This document shows positions 51,163 to 60,733 of a stretch of 64,000 nt of DNA, one piece after another. The translations under genes were made by a program, and so were the position numbers. Location of the stretch: NCBI GenBank assembly GCA_965229565.1, contig OZ245888.1, forward strand, positions 62,001 to 126,000, in the 5' to 3' direction. Source of the DNA: JANQNX01 sp040217095. GTDB taxonomy: Bacteria > Pseudomonadota > Gammaproteobacteria > Eutrophobiales > Eutrophobiaceae. The notes beneath the pieces were generated by a model. The model did no database searches and had not been told where the DNA came from. It saw only the letters and a program-made list of their open reading frames with translations. The first letter of the stretch is position 1. Each line of letters starts with the position of its first letter.

Positions 51163-52116
51163 ATGCTATCTCGAGTTGCGGAAGAACTTTACTGGATGTC
51201 TCGACACCTTGAACGTGCCGAGAATATGGCAAGAATTGTTAACGTCAATGAAAACCTGTTAATGGATCTGCCAGTAAAAATTCCGTTCGGCTGGCAATCG
51301 ACCGTTTTGATTACCGGTGTCGAGGATATTTTTTACGAGCATTACGATAACCATGATGAGAGAAGCGTCATTCGTTTTATCGTCGCAGATACCAATAATC
51401 CCAGTTCCCTCCTGTCCTGCATCAGCAGTGCCAGGGAAAATGTCAGAACGACACGTGATGTTATTCCACGCGAGGCATGGGAACAGTTAAACGATTTATA
51501 TCACAAGATAAAAAATAATATGTCGACCGCAGTAGGACGTCGTGGTCGTTATGCTTTTCTGAATTCTATCATAGGCAACATTCATCAGATTATCGGTTTA
51601 TTATCTTCTACCATGACGCATGATGAGGGCTATGCCTTTCTGCGTCTGGGACGAACGATTGAGCGTGCCGATATGACCTCGCGTATTATCGATGTTCGTT
51701 CAGCCAACCTTCTGGAGAGTCATGATAACGATCTTTTACCTTTTGATAATATTCAATGGGTCAGTGTCCTGAAATCAATGACGGCATACCAGATGTATCG
51801 ACAACATTGCCGTACACGAGTACGTGGCTCTGTAGTACTGAAATTCTTGCTACAGAATGAACAGTTCCCCCGCTCTGTAGGCTACTGCCTGGCAGAAAGC
51901 GTAAGATGCCTCCAGGAATTACCAAATAATGAATCTGCCTTGCGTGAAGTTTTAAGCCTGCAACGATTGAATTCCAATACGAATATTGAAAAACTGGCGA
52001 AGTCAGGTTTTCACGATCATATAGACAAGATACAGACGCAGCTTGCTTCTTTGCATAACACTATAGACAAGAGTTATTTCCTGAGCGAATTAGATGTTCA
52101 GGCGCAAACTTCTTAA
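51163..52116 (+). CDS. Alpha-E domain protein
   Basis: A 317-residue all-helical protein with family start MLSRVAEELYWMSRHLERAENMARI and the later RLGRTIERADMTSRIIDVR. Alpha-E proteins are partners of the circularly permuted ATP-grasp enzymes and are predicted to help peptide synthesis; biochemistry is poorly known. The gene starts three bases after the ATP-grasp stop. Confidence 0.9.
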   Translation: MLSRVAEELYWMSRHLERAENMARIVNVNENLLMDLPVKIPFGWQSTVLITGVEDIFYEHYDNHDERSVIRFIVADTNNPSSLLSCISSARENVRTTRDVIPREAWEQLNDLYHKIKNNMSTAVGRRGRYAFLNSIIGNIHQIIGLLSSTMTHDEGYAFLRLGRTIERADMTSRIIDVRSANLLESHDNDLLPFDNIQWVSVLKSMTAYQMYRQHCRTRVRGSVVLKFLLQNEQFPRSVGYCLAESVRCLQELPNNESALREVLSLQRLNSNTNIEKLAKSGFHDHIDKIQTQLASLHNTIDKSYFLSELDVQAQTS

Positions 52117-52157
52117 ATGACAAAATCTTGATCACACAAAGTAGCGGGAGAGAATAA

Positions 52158-52562
52158 ATGAATATTAATGAAAATGTTAAAAATCCGGATGTATGGACAC
52201 GCGGCTTGTTCGTGGTACTGTTTGGAATCATTTACTACCTGCTATTTTTCCTGGTCGTACTGATCGCTGTATTCCAGTTCCTGATGCGTCTGTTTACGGC
52301 CAGGTTCAACGATGAACTGCTGGCATTTAGTGATTCCCTTGCTGAATATGTCAGTCAAATCCTGCGCTATATCACGTTTAAATCTGATGACCGCCCCTAT
52401 CCGTTTAGCTCATGGCCGGTCATCGACAACAATATAGCCGATACCCAGACTGCCACAACAACGACGAAGAAAAAGCGTAGCCGGAAAAAGACCTCGAAAA
52501 AGACCGCCAGCAATGATTCAGGCCCGGACTCGTCCGGGGAAGAGACCGGGAAGTCCAGCTAA
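52158..52562 (+). CDS. DUF4389 membrane protein with basic tail
   Basis: A 134-residue protein with one long hydrophobic region (about 16-45), a DUF4389 C-terminal stretch (DELLAFSDSLAEYVSQILRYITFKSDDRPYPF), then a Lys/Arg/Ser/Thr-rich tail (KKKRSRKKTSKK). The basic tail resembles histone H1-like low-complexity and may bind nucleic acid or acidic partners. It follows alpha-E by 41 bases with GGGAGAG upstream. Confidence 0.8.
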   Translation: MNINENVKNPDVWTRGLFVVLFGIIYYLLFFLVVLIAVFQFLMRLFTARFNDELLAFSDSLAEYVSQILRYITFKSDDRPYPFSSWPVIDNNIADTQTATTTTKKKRSRKKTSKKTASNDSGPDSSGEETGKSS

Positions 52563-52636
52563 CTAACTGATAGTTAAGTCATTGTCTGACATTACTGGCG
52601 CGATTAAGCCATTAATTCACCGGGTTTGTGACATGG

Positions 52637-52650
52637 CTGACATATGTCAG
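52637..52650. promoter_or_regulatory. 14-base perfect palindrome
   Basis: CTGACATATGTCAG lies 106 bases before the double-cNMP gene, with a T-rich tract on its right. Perfect symmetry without a loop favours a dimeric regulator site. Not assigned to a regulator. Confidence 0.4.
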
Positions 52651-52755
52651 TGATTTTTCTTGTTAAATTATTGTCTTATTCTTTAATATAAGTATCGGGT
52701 GCAGCGTACACACCGAGCTTCATTTACAATAATTACGAGAACTATAGGTAAACAA

Positions 52756-53613
52756 ATGAGTGCAGAAGCCGTCACACCAGAATTGCTCAGCAAGATCCCG
52801 ATATTTGCGGCACTGAGCAACGAGGAACTCGCCCAGATCATCAAGTCCCCGGACAATTCCTACGAGGAATACAATGCCAAGCAACGCATTATTCGCGAAG
52901 AGGAAATTGGCGACTGCATGTACGTGGTACTGGACGGCACAGTAGAAGTCAGCATTCGTGGCGGCTCCAATCGTGACATCACGATAGCCACCCTGCGCAG
53001 AGGCGATTTTTTCGGTGAGCAGTCCTTGCTGCCACATGGCAGTGGCAGACGTAATGCAAGCGTCTATGCATTGCATCCAAGTAAATTATTCCGCATTGAT
53101 AAAAAGCACGTCCAACTCAACGTCGGCGGTGTTGAAGAATCCGAAGACATTACCGTGCCTGCCGCAGTCAAGAAAAAGAAGGACGACATACGCGATATGC
53201 TTGGCAAGCTCCGCTTGTTCAAATCCCTGTCAGAAGCTGAACTGGATAATTATCACAACTGGACCGAGGTCATCACCGTTGGTCCCGGTGATTTTGTTAT
53301 CAAGGAAAACGAAGCGGCTGATTCATTGTTTGTTATCATTGACGGACACGTTGAAGTTTTTGTGCTGGATGAAGATGGTAAGATAACGATCCTGGCCAAG
53401 TTATTACCAGGTGAGTATTTTGGTGAACAAGGCCTGATGCCTGGCGCCTCTGGTAAACGAAACGCGTATGCCAGGACCGATGATAAAACCCGGTTACTGA
53501 AGGTCCCCAAGCCCTATTTCAAACTTGTACTCAAACGGGACAGCACGCTAGCCCTGGACCTGCTAAAACGTGGACAGGCACAGACAAAACAAAGGGTAAA
53601 AGCCAAACCCTGA
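52756..53613 (+). CDS. Double cyclic-nucleotide-binding-domain protein
   Basis: A 285-residue cytoplasmic protein with two cNMP-binding domains (about 10-125 and 150-270). Each has the phosphate-binding pattern GDFFGEQSLL...GRRNAS or GEYFGEQGLM...GKRNAY, where FGEx and RxA-like residues are kept. No HTH, kinase or channel domain is present, as in PKA-regulatory-like proteins. I chose the ATG at 52756, where the first domain begins soon after; the frame back to 52699 gives an odd basic N-terminus. Confidence 0.85.
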   Translation: MSAEAVTPELLSKIPIFAALSNEELAQIIKSPDNSYEEYNAKQRIIREEEIGDCMYVVLDGTVEVSIRGGSNRDITIATLRRGDFFGEQSLLPHGSGRRNASVYALHPSKLFRIDKKHVQLNVGGVEESEDITVPAAVKKKKDDIRDMLGKLRLFKSLSEAELDNYHNWTEVITVGPGDFVIKENEAADSLFVIIDGHVEVFVLDEDGKITILAKLLPGEYFGEQGLMPGASGKRNAYARTDDKTRLLKVPKPYFKLVLKRDSTLALDLLKRGQAQTKQRVKAKP

Positions 53614-53729
53614 ACCTCGAACAGGCTGGACTGTTCGCCAGTTTTAGCAGCCTGTCTTTACCTCTATAATGCCGACACTGGCTGGAATTGCATTTCAGCC
53701 AGTCTCTATTGGTCAACATATTTAAAATT

Positions 53730-54638
53730 ATGCCCGCTCTGGAAATAGAACAACTTAGTAAAACCTATCGAAACAACGTTACTGCGTTATGCGGGATAGA
53801 CCTTAAAATTCACGAGGGCGATTTCTTTGCCCTGCTTGGTCCGAATGGTGCGGGCAAGTCGACCACCATCGGCATACTCTGTGGACTCATCAATAAAACA
53901 GCAGGCAAGGCACGAATTTTCGGACATGATATTGATACCGACACGGAAGCAGCAAAGGCTTCTATTGGTATAGTCCCGCAGGAACTCAATTTTTCCCAGT
54001 TTGAAACCTGCCTGGAAATTGTACTGAACCAGGGTGGTTACTACGGCATCAAGCGTGACATCGCAATACAACGTGCCGAAAAGTACCTGGGTCAACTCGG
54101 GCTCTGGGAAAAACGTAATGAGCGTTCCAGAAACCTGTCCGGCGGCATGAAACGCAGGCTGATGATCGCCAGGGCATTGATACATGAACCACGTATGCTG
54201 ATCCTGGATGAACCTACCGCAGGTGTTGACGTGGAACTGCGGCGCTCAATGTGGCAATTCCTGACAGAGATTAATCGCTCGGGCATTACGATTTTACTCA
54301 CTACTCACTACCTGGAAGAGGCAGAATCTCTTTGCAAGAACATCGCCATTATTGACCAGGGAAAGATCATTGAAAATACATCCATGAAACAACTCCTGGG
54401 AAAACTTAACCAGGAAACATTCATCCTGGATTTGACCCGGCCAATGGATACCCTGCCTGCGATAGATGGATTTGATACCAGGCAGCTGGATGACTCAACA
54501 ATCGAGGTGGAGATAAACCGCGACCAGAGCCTGAACGAATTGTTCGAAGTACTATCACGAGAGCAGATCTATGTATCCAGCATGCGCAATAAATCAAACC
54601 GACTCGAAGAACTATTCCTGAAACTGTTAAAACAATGA
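53730..54638 (+). CDS. yadG: ABC transporter ATP-binding protein (YadG-like)
   Basis: A 302-residue ATPase with Walker A GPNGAGKST, signature LSGGMKRRL, Walker B MLILDEPTAGVD and H-loop TTHYLEEAE. It belongs to the DrrA/NodI/YadG group. ATG at 53730 is chosen since the domain begins there. It overlaps the permease gene by ATGA. Substrate unknown. Confidence 0.92.
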   Translation: MPALEIEQLSKTYRNNVTALCGIDLKIHEGDFFALLGPNGAGKSTTIGILCGLINKTAGKARIFGHDIDTDTEAAKASIGIVPQELNFSQFETCLEIVLNQGGYYGIKRDIAIQRAEKYLGQLGLWEKRNERSRNLSGGMKRRLMIARALIHEPRMLILDEPTAGVDVELRRSMWQFLTEINRSGITILLTTHYLEEAESLCKNIAIIDQGKIIENTSMKQLLGKLNQETFILDLTRPMDTLPAIDGFDTRQLDDSTIEVEINRDQSLNELFEVLSREQIYVSSMRNKSNRLEELFLKLLKQ

Positions 54639-55411
54639 TGTTTAATCAACGCGTACTTATTGCCTTTAACACGATTGTCTACAAGGAGATCTCCCGTTTC
54701 ACGCGGATATGGGTCCAGACACTGGTGCCACCTGCAATCAGTATGACACTTTATTTTGTTATATTCGGCAGTCTTATCGGACCACGCATAGGCCGCATGG
54801 ATGGATTGAACTACATAGAATATATTGCGCCTGGCATAATCATGATGTCTATTATCAACAATTCGTATGCTAACGTTGTTTCTTCATTTTTTGGCGCCAA
54901 GTTTCAAAACCATATTGAAGAAATGCTGGTCGCACCGATTCCAATAATTATTATACTGCTTGGTTATGTCACCGGAGGGATTGCTCGCGGTATGCTGGTA
55001 GGTATTGTCGTCACGCTGGTCGCGCTGTTTTTTACCGACCTGAGGGTACATAGTTACAGCATTACATTTGCCGTTGTATTGATGACATCTGTGCTGTTTT
55101 CACTGGGTGGGATGATTAATGCCATTTTTGCCAAGAAGTTTGATGACATATCCATTATACCTACATTTGTATTAACACCACTGATCTACCTGGGTGGCGT
55201 TTTCTACTCTATCGATATGTTGCCGCAGTTCTGGCAAACCGTGTCGGCATTTAATCCCATACTGTACATGGTCAATGCATTTCGCTATGGCATGCTGGGT
55301 GTCACCGACATCAACATTGGCATGGCGTTCACCCTATTGACCGTGTTTACTATTCTCCTGTTTTCGGTTTGCCTGTACCTGTTGAACAAGGGGACCGGGA
55401 TCAAGACATAG
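54635..55411 (+). CDS. yadH: ABC transporter permease (YadH-like)
   Basis: A 258-residue ABC-2 permease with about six membrane segments and the family motif LTPLIYLGGVFYSIDMLPQFW before NPILYMVNAFRYGMLG. Works with the preceding ATPase. The yadGH pair is normal in gammaproteobacteria. The stop lies 10 bases from the converging queD. Confidence 0.92.
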   Translation: MMFNQRVLIAFNTIVYKEISRFTRIWVQTLVPPAISMTLYFVIFGSLIGPRIGRMDGLNYIEYIAPGIIMMSIINNSYANVVSSFFGAKFQNHIEEMLVAPIPIIIILLGYVTGGIARGMLVGIVVTLVALFFTDLRVHSYSITFAVVLMTSVLFSLGGMINAIFAKKFDDISIIPTFVLTPLIYLGGVFYSIDMLPQFWQTVSAFNPILYMVNAFRYGMLGVTDINIGMAFTLLTVFTILLFSVCLYLLNKGTGIKT

Positions 55412-55421
55412 GAGAACCGCT

Positions 55422-55778
55422 TTAGTCGCCGGAGTAAATACAGCCGGCAGTACAGGTTTCCCTGACATGAATGGCTTTCAGCATGGGAATCCCGGGCCTC
55501 AGCCTGTCCCAGACCCATTTGGCCAGGTTTTCACTGGTAGGATTTTCAAGCCCGGAAATTTCATTCAGGTAACGATGATCCAGTTGTTCAAACAACGGCT
55601 TGAATAGCTGGCTGATATCAGCGAAGTCCATTACCCAACCTGTTTTTTCGTCGACTTCTCCCTGCACGTGGACCTCGATTTGGAATGAATGACCGTGTAG
55701 ACGACTGCATTTGTGGTCTTCCGGTAAATTCGGTAGACGATGCGCTGCCTCGATCGTAAAGATTTTATAAATCTCCAT
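55422..55778 (-). CDS. queD: 6-carboxytetrahydropterin synthase
   Basis: The 118-residue enzyme has zinc ligands in EAAHRLP and RLHGHSF (His near 13, 29, 31), the active Cys in DHKCSRL, and the final VRETCTAGCIY with a conserved Glu. It makes the queuosine precursor. It lies just after the dat gene, three bases away. Confidence 0.94.
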   Translation of the reverse strand: MEIYKIFTIEAAHRLPNLPEDHKCSRLHGHSFQIEVHVQGEVDEKTGWVMDFADISQLFKPLFEQLDHRYLNEISGLENPTSENLAKWVWDRLRPGIPMLKAIHVRETCTAGCIYSGD

Positions 55779-55781
55779 ATT

Positions 55782-56621
55782 CTACTGACAATAATCCTTT
55801 TTATAGTCCTGATAAAGCTGCAGTGCCTGCTGCCAGACCGGCCCTGGCTGGCCGCCGCCAACCGGTTTATCATCCAGCTGGGTAACGGGGACAATTTCCC
55901 AGGTTGAGCTCGCAATCCAGATTTCATCTGCCGTGGCAAGCATCGCCTCAGGTAGTTTTTCTTCCCTGAATTCAATGCCACCAGATTGCAAAAGCTCAAG
56001 TATGAGCGCCCTGGTGATCCCGGGTAATACTTCGTTATCGCTGGGCGAAGTGTAAACAATATTATCTTTTACGATAAAGACATTACTGGCCGCGCCTTCG
56101 GTCACGTGGCCTTCACGAATTAATATGGCTTCTTTGGCGCCTTGCTGCTTGGCCCTGTGTCGTAATAACACGCTTGCCAATAACGTCGTTGCCTTTATGT
56201 GGCAATAAGACCAGCGTATATCATCATGCGTAATAACCTTGATACCGCTGCCGAGATCTTTTTTCTGTAGTGGTCGACTCATTACGAACACGGTAGGTGT
56301 ATCTGCCAGATCAATATCGTGATCACGTTCAGTAACCCCGCGCGTTACCTGCAGGTAAATTGATTGGTCAGGAGTAGCAACTGCCTGAGTGAGGCGTTTG
56401 AAAATTTCCTGCCATTGTCCGGGCTGCAACGGGTTTTCCATGTAGATTTCGCGCAGGCTGTTATCAAGCCTCTGGATATGCTCTTCGAACCTGAACACTG
56501 AGCCGTTGAAAACAGGTATGACCTCGTACACTGCGTCAGCAAAGGTAAAACCGCGATCAAGCACGTTTACCCGGGCCTGTTCCAGTTCGACATAATTGCC
56601 GTTCAGGTAAACCAGTGACAT
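55782..56621 (-). CDS. dat: D-amino acid aminotransferase
   Basis: A 279-residue PLP fold-IV enzyme: VYLNGNYVELEQARVNVLDRGFTFADAVYEV-type start, catalytic Lys in HIKATTLLASVL, GAASNVFIV and EVLPGITRALILEL. It makes D-Glu or D-Ala for the cell wall by transamination. It starts one base after dacA. Confidence 0.9.
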   Translation of the reverse strand: MSLVYLNGNYVELEQARVNVLDRGFTFADAVYEVIPVFNGSVFRFEEHIQRLDNSLREIYMENPLQPGQWQEIFKRLTQAVATPDQSIYLQVTRGVTERDHDIDLADTPTVFVMSRPLQKKDLGSGIKVITHDDIRWSYCHIKATTLLASVLLRHRAKQQGAKEAILIREGHVTEGAASNVFIVKDNIVYTSPSDNEVLPGITRALILELLQSGGIEFREEKLPEAMLATADEIWIASSTWEIVPVTQLDDKPVGGGQPGPVWQQALQLYQDYKKDYCQ

Positions 56622-56622
56622 G

Positions 56623-57768
56623 TTATTGCAGCATCAATCGGATCTCGTCCTTGATCCTGTTCACCAGCCCGCCCTGCGGAATTTGTTCCAGTGTCATCAA
56701 TGGTACCGAGGCGACTATCTCGTTCTCAAGCTTGATATTAAGCATGCCTTTCTGCTGGCCTGTTTCCACCGGGGCTATGATGTTCGAGTTAACTTCAACC
56801 ACCGGTTCCAGTTTATCGTACTGACCGCGTGGTACTGTAATGTGTACATCTGCTCCGACCCCAAGGTTGATTGTCTTCACGTCAGCCTTCCAGACCGGCA
56901 CGCTGGTGACTTTCTCACCGGCAATGTAGAGCTTGTGCGTTTCATAAAAGCGATAGCTGTAATTCAGTAACGCCTGGCTGGCCTTGGCGCGTGCATTGGC
57001 ACCTTCCGAGCCCATGACCACCGAAATAAGACGCATGCCGTCTCTTTCTGCTGAAGTCACAAGACAATATCCGGCCTCTTCAGTATGTCCGGTCTTGATG
57101 CCGTCAACACTGCTATCGCGCCATAACAACTTGTTTCTGTTTTGCTGCTTTATATCATTGTAAGTGTATTCCTTGATACTGTTACGCTGGTAAATCTCGG
57201 GAAAGTCATTTATGTAGGCTCTGGCCAGTATTGCGAGGTCTCTAGCCGTAGTGTAGTGGTTCTCATCAGGTAAGCCAGTACTGTTTGTAAAGCTGGTATT
57301 GTTCATGCCGAGACGTTTGGCATGTTGCGTCATTAGATCAGCAAATACCTCTTCTGTGCCCGAGACATGTTCGGCCAGAGCAACGCTGGCATCATTTCCT
57401 GACTGTATGATCACACCATTAAGCAGTTCATCAACGGTCACCTTGGTACCGACTTCAATAAACATTCTCGAGCCCTGGGTTCGCCAGGCCTTTTCGCTAA
57501 CCAGTACTTCGTCGTTGAGATCCAGGTTCCCTTTTTCCAGCTCATGGGCAACGACATAGGTCGTCATCATCTTGGTCAAACTGGCCGGGGGTAAACGCTT
57601 GTCTATATTTTCCTCGACCAGCAAGTGGCCGCTGGCAAAATCCATTACCAGGTAGGATGACGCATTAATCGTTGGCGCCGCCGGGATTATCATGGGTTCG
57701 GCCCGAAGCGGAGCAGCGAGCGCAAAATAAATAAACAGAATAGTAGATGTAAAATACTTCATAGACAT
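56623..57768 (-). CDS. dacA: D-alanyl-D-alanine carboxypeptidase (PBP5/6)
   Basis: A 381-residue exported penicillin-binding protein with signal peptide (about 1-23), SxxK (SLTKMM), SGN (SGNDASV) and KTG (KTGHTEEAG) motifs, a C-terminal beta domain, and an amphipathic C-terminal helix (LVNRIKDEIRLMLQ) as membrane anchor. It trims pentapeptide side chains. Gene order with rlpA-mltB-rodA-mrdA is conserved. Confidence 0.96.
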   Translation of the reverse strand: MSMKYFTSTILFIYFALAAPLRAEPMIIPAAPTINASSYLVMDFASGHLLVEENIDKRLPPASLTKMMTTYVVAHELEKGNLDLNDEVLVSEKAWRTQGSRMFIEVGTKVTVDELLNGVIIQSGNDASVALAEHVSGTEEVFADLMTQHAKRLGMNNTSFTNSTGLPDENHYTTARDLAILARAYINDFPEIYQRNSIKEYTYNDIKQQNRNKLLWRDSSVDGIKTGHTEEAGYCLVTSAERDGMRLISVVMGSEGANARAKASQALLNYSYRFYETHKLYIAGEKVTSVPVWKADVKTINLGVGADVHITVPRGQYDKLEPVVEVNSNIIAPVETGQQKGMLNIKLENEIVASVPLMTLEQIPQGGLVNRIKDEIRLMLQ

Positions 57769-57785
57769 AAGGGATGATTAACTCG

Positions 57786-58634
57786 TTAGTTTAAGACTAT
57801 ATGATGGTCGTTGATGCCATAGGCGGCGAGGCTTGAAACAATCTCGTCAGCCTTGTCGATGTTGGTAAGTGGGCCGATGCGAACCCGGTAAAGTGTATTA
57901 CCGGAAACCACAGCCTGGCTTATATTAACAAGACTCTCACCTATGGGGCCCAGTTTTCTGCGCATTTTTTCGGCGTTGAACAATTCGCTGAAAGAACCAA
58001 CCTGGATATAAAACCCGGGGTTGCTGCCGCCAGCCGCAGTTGATGTCAGGACCGGTGCCCCGCCCGTTGCCATTGTCGGCCCTGCAGGTTGGCCGGGCTG
58101 CAAAGCCTCAACTTCTACCAGTCCAGTACCATTACGAACGATGTCCAGTTTTTGCGCGGCCACGTAAGACAGGTCAATAATACGGTTTTCATGAAAAGGG
58201 CCACGATCGTTAACCTTGACGATAATTTGTTTACCATTGTTCAGGTTTGTAACCCTTACATAGGTAGGCAATGGCAGACTTTTGTGCGCGGCTGTCATGG
58301 CATACATATCGTATGTTTCTCCACTGGAGGTTCGCCTGCCATGAAACTTGGTGCCATACCATGAGGCAATCCCTTTTTCGACATAACCCTTGCTGCTTTC
58401 CATGACGTAATAACGTTTACCAAACACCACGTAGGATTCAGGGTTGCCATAACGGCTTTTGGGTTCATTCTTGGGTACGGCATTCGGTATTCGGCTGACA
58501 TCAACATTTCGTGACGGTGCCGAGTCGCGGGATGATGGTTTCACACTGACCTGACCACAACCACTGGTCAGAAACATGATTATAAAAAGCGATGAATATA
58601 AGCGTAGTGCGTAGCCGGAAAACAGTCTCGTCAT
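57786..58634 (-). CDS. rlpA: RlpA septal lipoprotein
   Basis: A 282-residue lipoprotein (lipobox TSGCG, Cys near 26) with a double-psi beta-barrel (GIASWYGTKFHGRRTSSGE ... MTAAHKSLP ... RVNDRGPF) and a C-terminal SPOR domain (FYIQVGSFSELFNAE). It cuts or binds denuded glycan at septa. GGAG lies before ATG. Confidence 0.95.
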   Translation of the reverse strand: MTRLFSGYALRLYSSLFIIMFLTSGCGQVSVKPSSRDSAPSRNVDVSRIPNAVPKNEPKSRYGNPESYVVFGKRYYVMESSKGYVEKGIASWYGTKFHGRRTSSGETYDMYAMTAAHKSLPLPTYVRVTNLNNGKQIIVKVNDRGPFHENRIIDLSYVAAQKLDIVRNGTGLVEVEALQPGQPAGPTMATGGAPVLTSTAAGGSNPGFYIQVGSFSELFNAEKMRRKLGPIGESLVNISQAVVSGNTLYRVRIGPLTNIDKADEIVSSLAAYGINDHHIVLN

Positions 58635-58636
58635 TG

Positions 58637-59632
58637 TTACTCCAGGTTTTGAGCCACTCGATTAATGCGTTGTTTAATTTCCTGGGCCAGTTGATAAACG
58701 GCCATGGCATAAAGCTGGCTGTGATTATAACGGGTTATCACGTAAAAGTTATGTCTTGCCAACCACAATTCCGGACCGTCTTCCTGGTCAAAAACCAGTA
58801 ACTTCAGCTTCTCTTGTTCCCCGTAGTCCGACCGTGGCCGGATACCAAGTTCTTCCAGGCGGCTGCTCTCCAGGTCGGGTTCCAGCCCCGCGGTCAGCGC
58901 CTGCTTGTAAGCATCTCCCTCTACCTCTACCTTGTCTATCACCGGCTCTCCGTTTTGCCAGCGGTGTGCCACGAAATAGTTTGCAACACTGCCAATGGCA
59001 TCTACCGGGTTATCCCAGATATTGATCACGTCATCGCCATCAAAATCGATGGCATAGTTACGGTAACTGCTGGAAATAAACTGCGGCAGTCCCATGGCAC
59101 CGGCGTACGAACCGGTCAAGGATAACGGATCAAAGCCCTGCTCGCGTGATAACAGCAGAAAATGTTCGAACTCACTCCTGAAAAAATCGGCACGCTTGGG
59201 ATAGTGAAATGCCAGCGTATTGAGTGCATCTACTACCCTGTATTTACCTGTAATACGACCATAGAAGGTTTCAACACCGATAATGGCAACAATAATCTCG
59301 GCAGGTACGCCAAATTTTATCTCGGCCCTGAGCAGCGTATGGTAATTATCCTGCCAGAACTCGACACCTTTCTGAATGCGGTTTTCACGCAGGAAGATAT
59401 CCTTATATTCAAACCATTGCAGTTTTTTTTCTGCCGGCCTGGAAATGGCATCCAGGATAGTTTGCGACACGCTGGCCTGATCAAACAGTTTCTTCAGACC
59501 CGAATTATCAAAGTTATGTTCATCGACCATTTTCTTGATGAACATGTTCTGGCTGACACTGATGCCCTCATTTGCCTGTACAACGACTGGTAAAAACAAA
59601 GCGAGTAGTAATAGTAACGTGATATTTTTCAT
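58637..59632 (-). CDS. mltB: Membrane-bound lytic murein transglycosylase B
   Basis: A 331-residue exported enzyme, signal peptide (about 1-20), catalytic Glu in IIGVETFYGR (near 120), GAMGLPQFISSSY and DFDGDDVINIWDNPVDAIGSVANY-type segment. No lipobox, so perhaps soluble (SltB-like) despite the name. It lies five bases after rodA and three before rlpA. Confidence 0.95.
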   Translation of the reverse strand: MKNITLLLLLALFLPVVVQANEGISVSQNMFIKKMVDEHNFDNSGLKKLFDQASVSQTILDAISRPAEKKLQWFEYKDIFLRENRIQKGVEFWQDNYHTLLRAEIKFGVPAEIIVAIIGVETFYGRITGKYRVVDALNTLAFHYPKRADFFRSEFEHFLLLSREQGFDPLSLTGSYAGAMGLPQFISSSYRNYAIDFDGDDVINIWDNPVDAIGSVANYFVAHRWQNGEPVIDKVEVEGDAYKQALTAGLEPDLESSRLEELGIRPRSDYGEQEKLKLLVFDQEDGPELWLARHNFYVITRYNHSQLYAMAVYQLAQEIKQRINRVAQNLE

Positions 59633-59637
59633 AATTT

Positions 59638-60729
59638 TCAGAATGACATGAAGCGTCGATGAGTATGAATAGCCATTAACATTCCAAACCCTGCCAGCAG
59701 CGTGACCATGGATGTACCACCATGACTAATCAGCGGTAACGGCACGCCAACAACCGGCAACTGCCCGGTCACCATACCCATGTTGACAAAAATATAAACA
59801 AAAAAAGTTAACGTCAGCCCACTGGCCAGCAAGCGTCCAAATGTATGCTGTGCATGTACAGCAATATACAGACAGCGAACTATAATAAACAGGTAAACAC
59901 TGAGCAGAAGCAACACACCCAGCATCCCAAATTCCTCGCATAGCACGGCAAAGATAAAGTCAGTTGAACGCTCCGGTAAAAACTCAAGGTGCGACTGGGT
60001 TCCATTCAACCAGCCCTTCCCGTAAAAACCACCGGAACCAATTGCTATTTTTGCCTGGATTGTATGATAACCGGCACCAAGTGGATCATTCTCCGGGTTC
60101 AAAAACGTGAGTACCCGTCGTTTCTGGTAATCATGCATGAAATACCAGAGTAGTGGTGCCGTCGCGGTAGCAAGTATGCCGAGGGACATCAATAATCGCC
60201 AGGAGATACCCGCGATAAAAAGTACTGAAAAACCGGCGGCACATACCAGCAGCGCTGTGCCCAGATCAGGTTGCTTGGCAATCAGAAATCCCGGCACGAG
60301 GATCAGTATGCCAACCAGTAATATCCTGATTATTCCTGGCGGTAATGATTTATCGGCGAGGTAATAGGCAATCAGCATCGGCACAGAGACCTTCATCAAT
60401 TCTGATGGTTGAAATCGAAATACTTTCAAATCAAGCCAGCGTTGAGCGCCCTTACCAATATCTCCGTAAAACAGCACGGCAACCAGCAGAATGATACCTA
60501 ACAAGTACAGGCCCACAGACCAGCGCGCCAACTCTGCCGGTGGAACCTGGGCAATCAGCAACATAACCACGATAGCTATGCCTAGTTTGAGTCCTTGCCT
60601 GTATACCAGTTCAATATTCTGGTTACCCGCGCTATAGAGCACGACGAGACCAATAGCACACAGGATTAATATTCCCAGCAGCAAGGGGATATCGACATGC
60701 AGGCGTTGCGCCAGACCTCTTTCTTCCAT
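59638..60729 (-). CDS. rodA: Rod-shape SEDS glycosyltransferase RodA
   Basis: A 363-residue membrane protein with ten segments; SEDS signatures WLDLKVFRFQPSE, KQPDLGTALLV and the final GVPLPLISHGGTSM. Polymerises glycan with PBP2 (mrdA), four bases upstream. Confidence 0.97.
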   Translation of the reverse strand: MEERGLAQRLHVDIPLLLGILILCAIGLVVLYSAGNQNIELVYRQGLKLGIAIVVMLLIAQVPPAELARWSVGLYLLGIILLVAVLFYGDIGKGAQRWLDLKVFRFQPSELMKVSVPMLIAYYLADKSLPPGIIRILLVGILILVPGFLIAKQPDLGTALLVCAAGFSVLFIAGISWRLLMSLGILATATAPLLWYFMHDYQKRRVLTFLNPENDPLGAGYHTIQAKIAIGSGGFYGKGWLNGTQSHLEFLPERSTDFIFAVLCEEFGMLGVLLLLSVYLFIIVRCLYIAVHAQHTFGRLLASGLTLTFFVYIFVNMGMVTGQLPVVGVPLPLISHGGTSMVTLLAGFGMLMAIHTHRRFMSF

Positions 60730-60733
60730 GATC

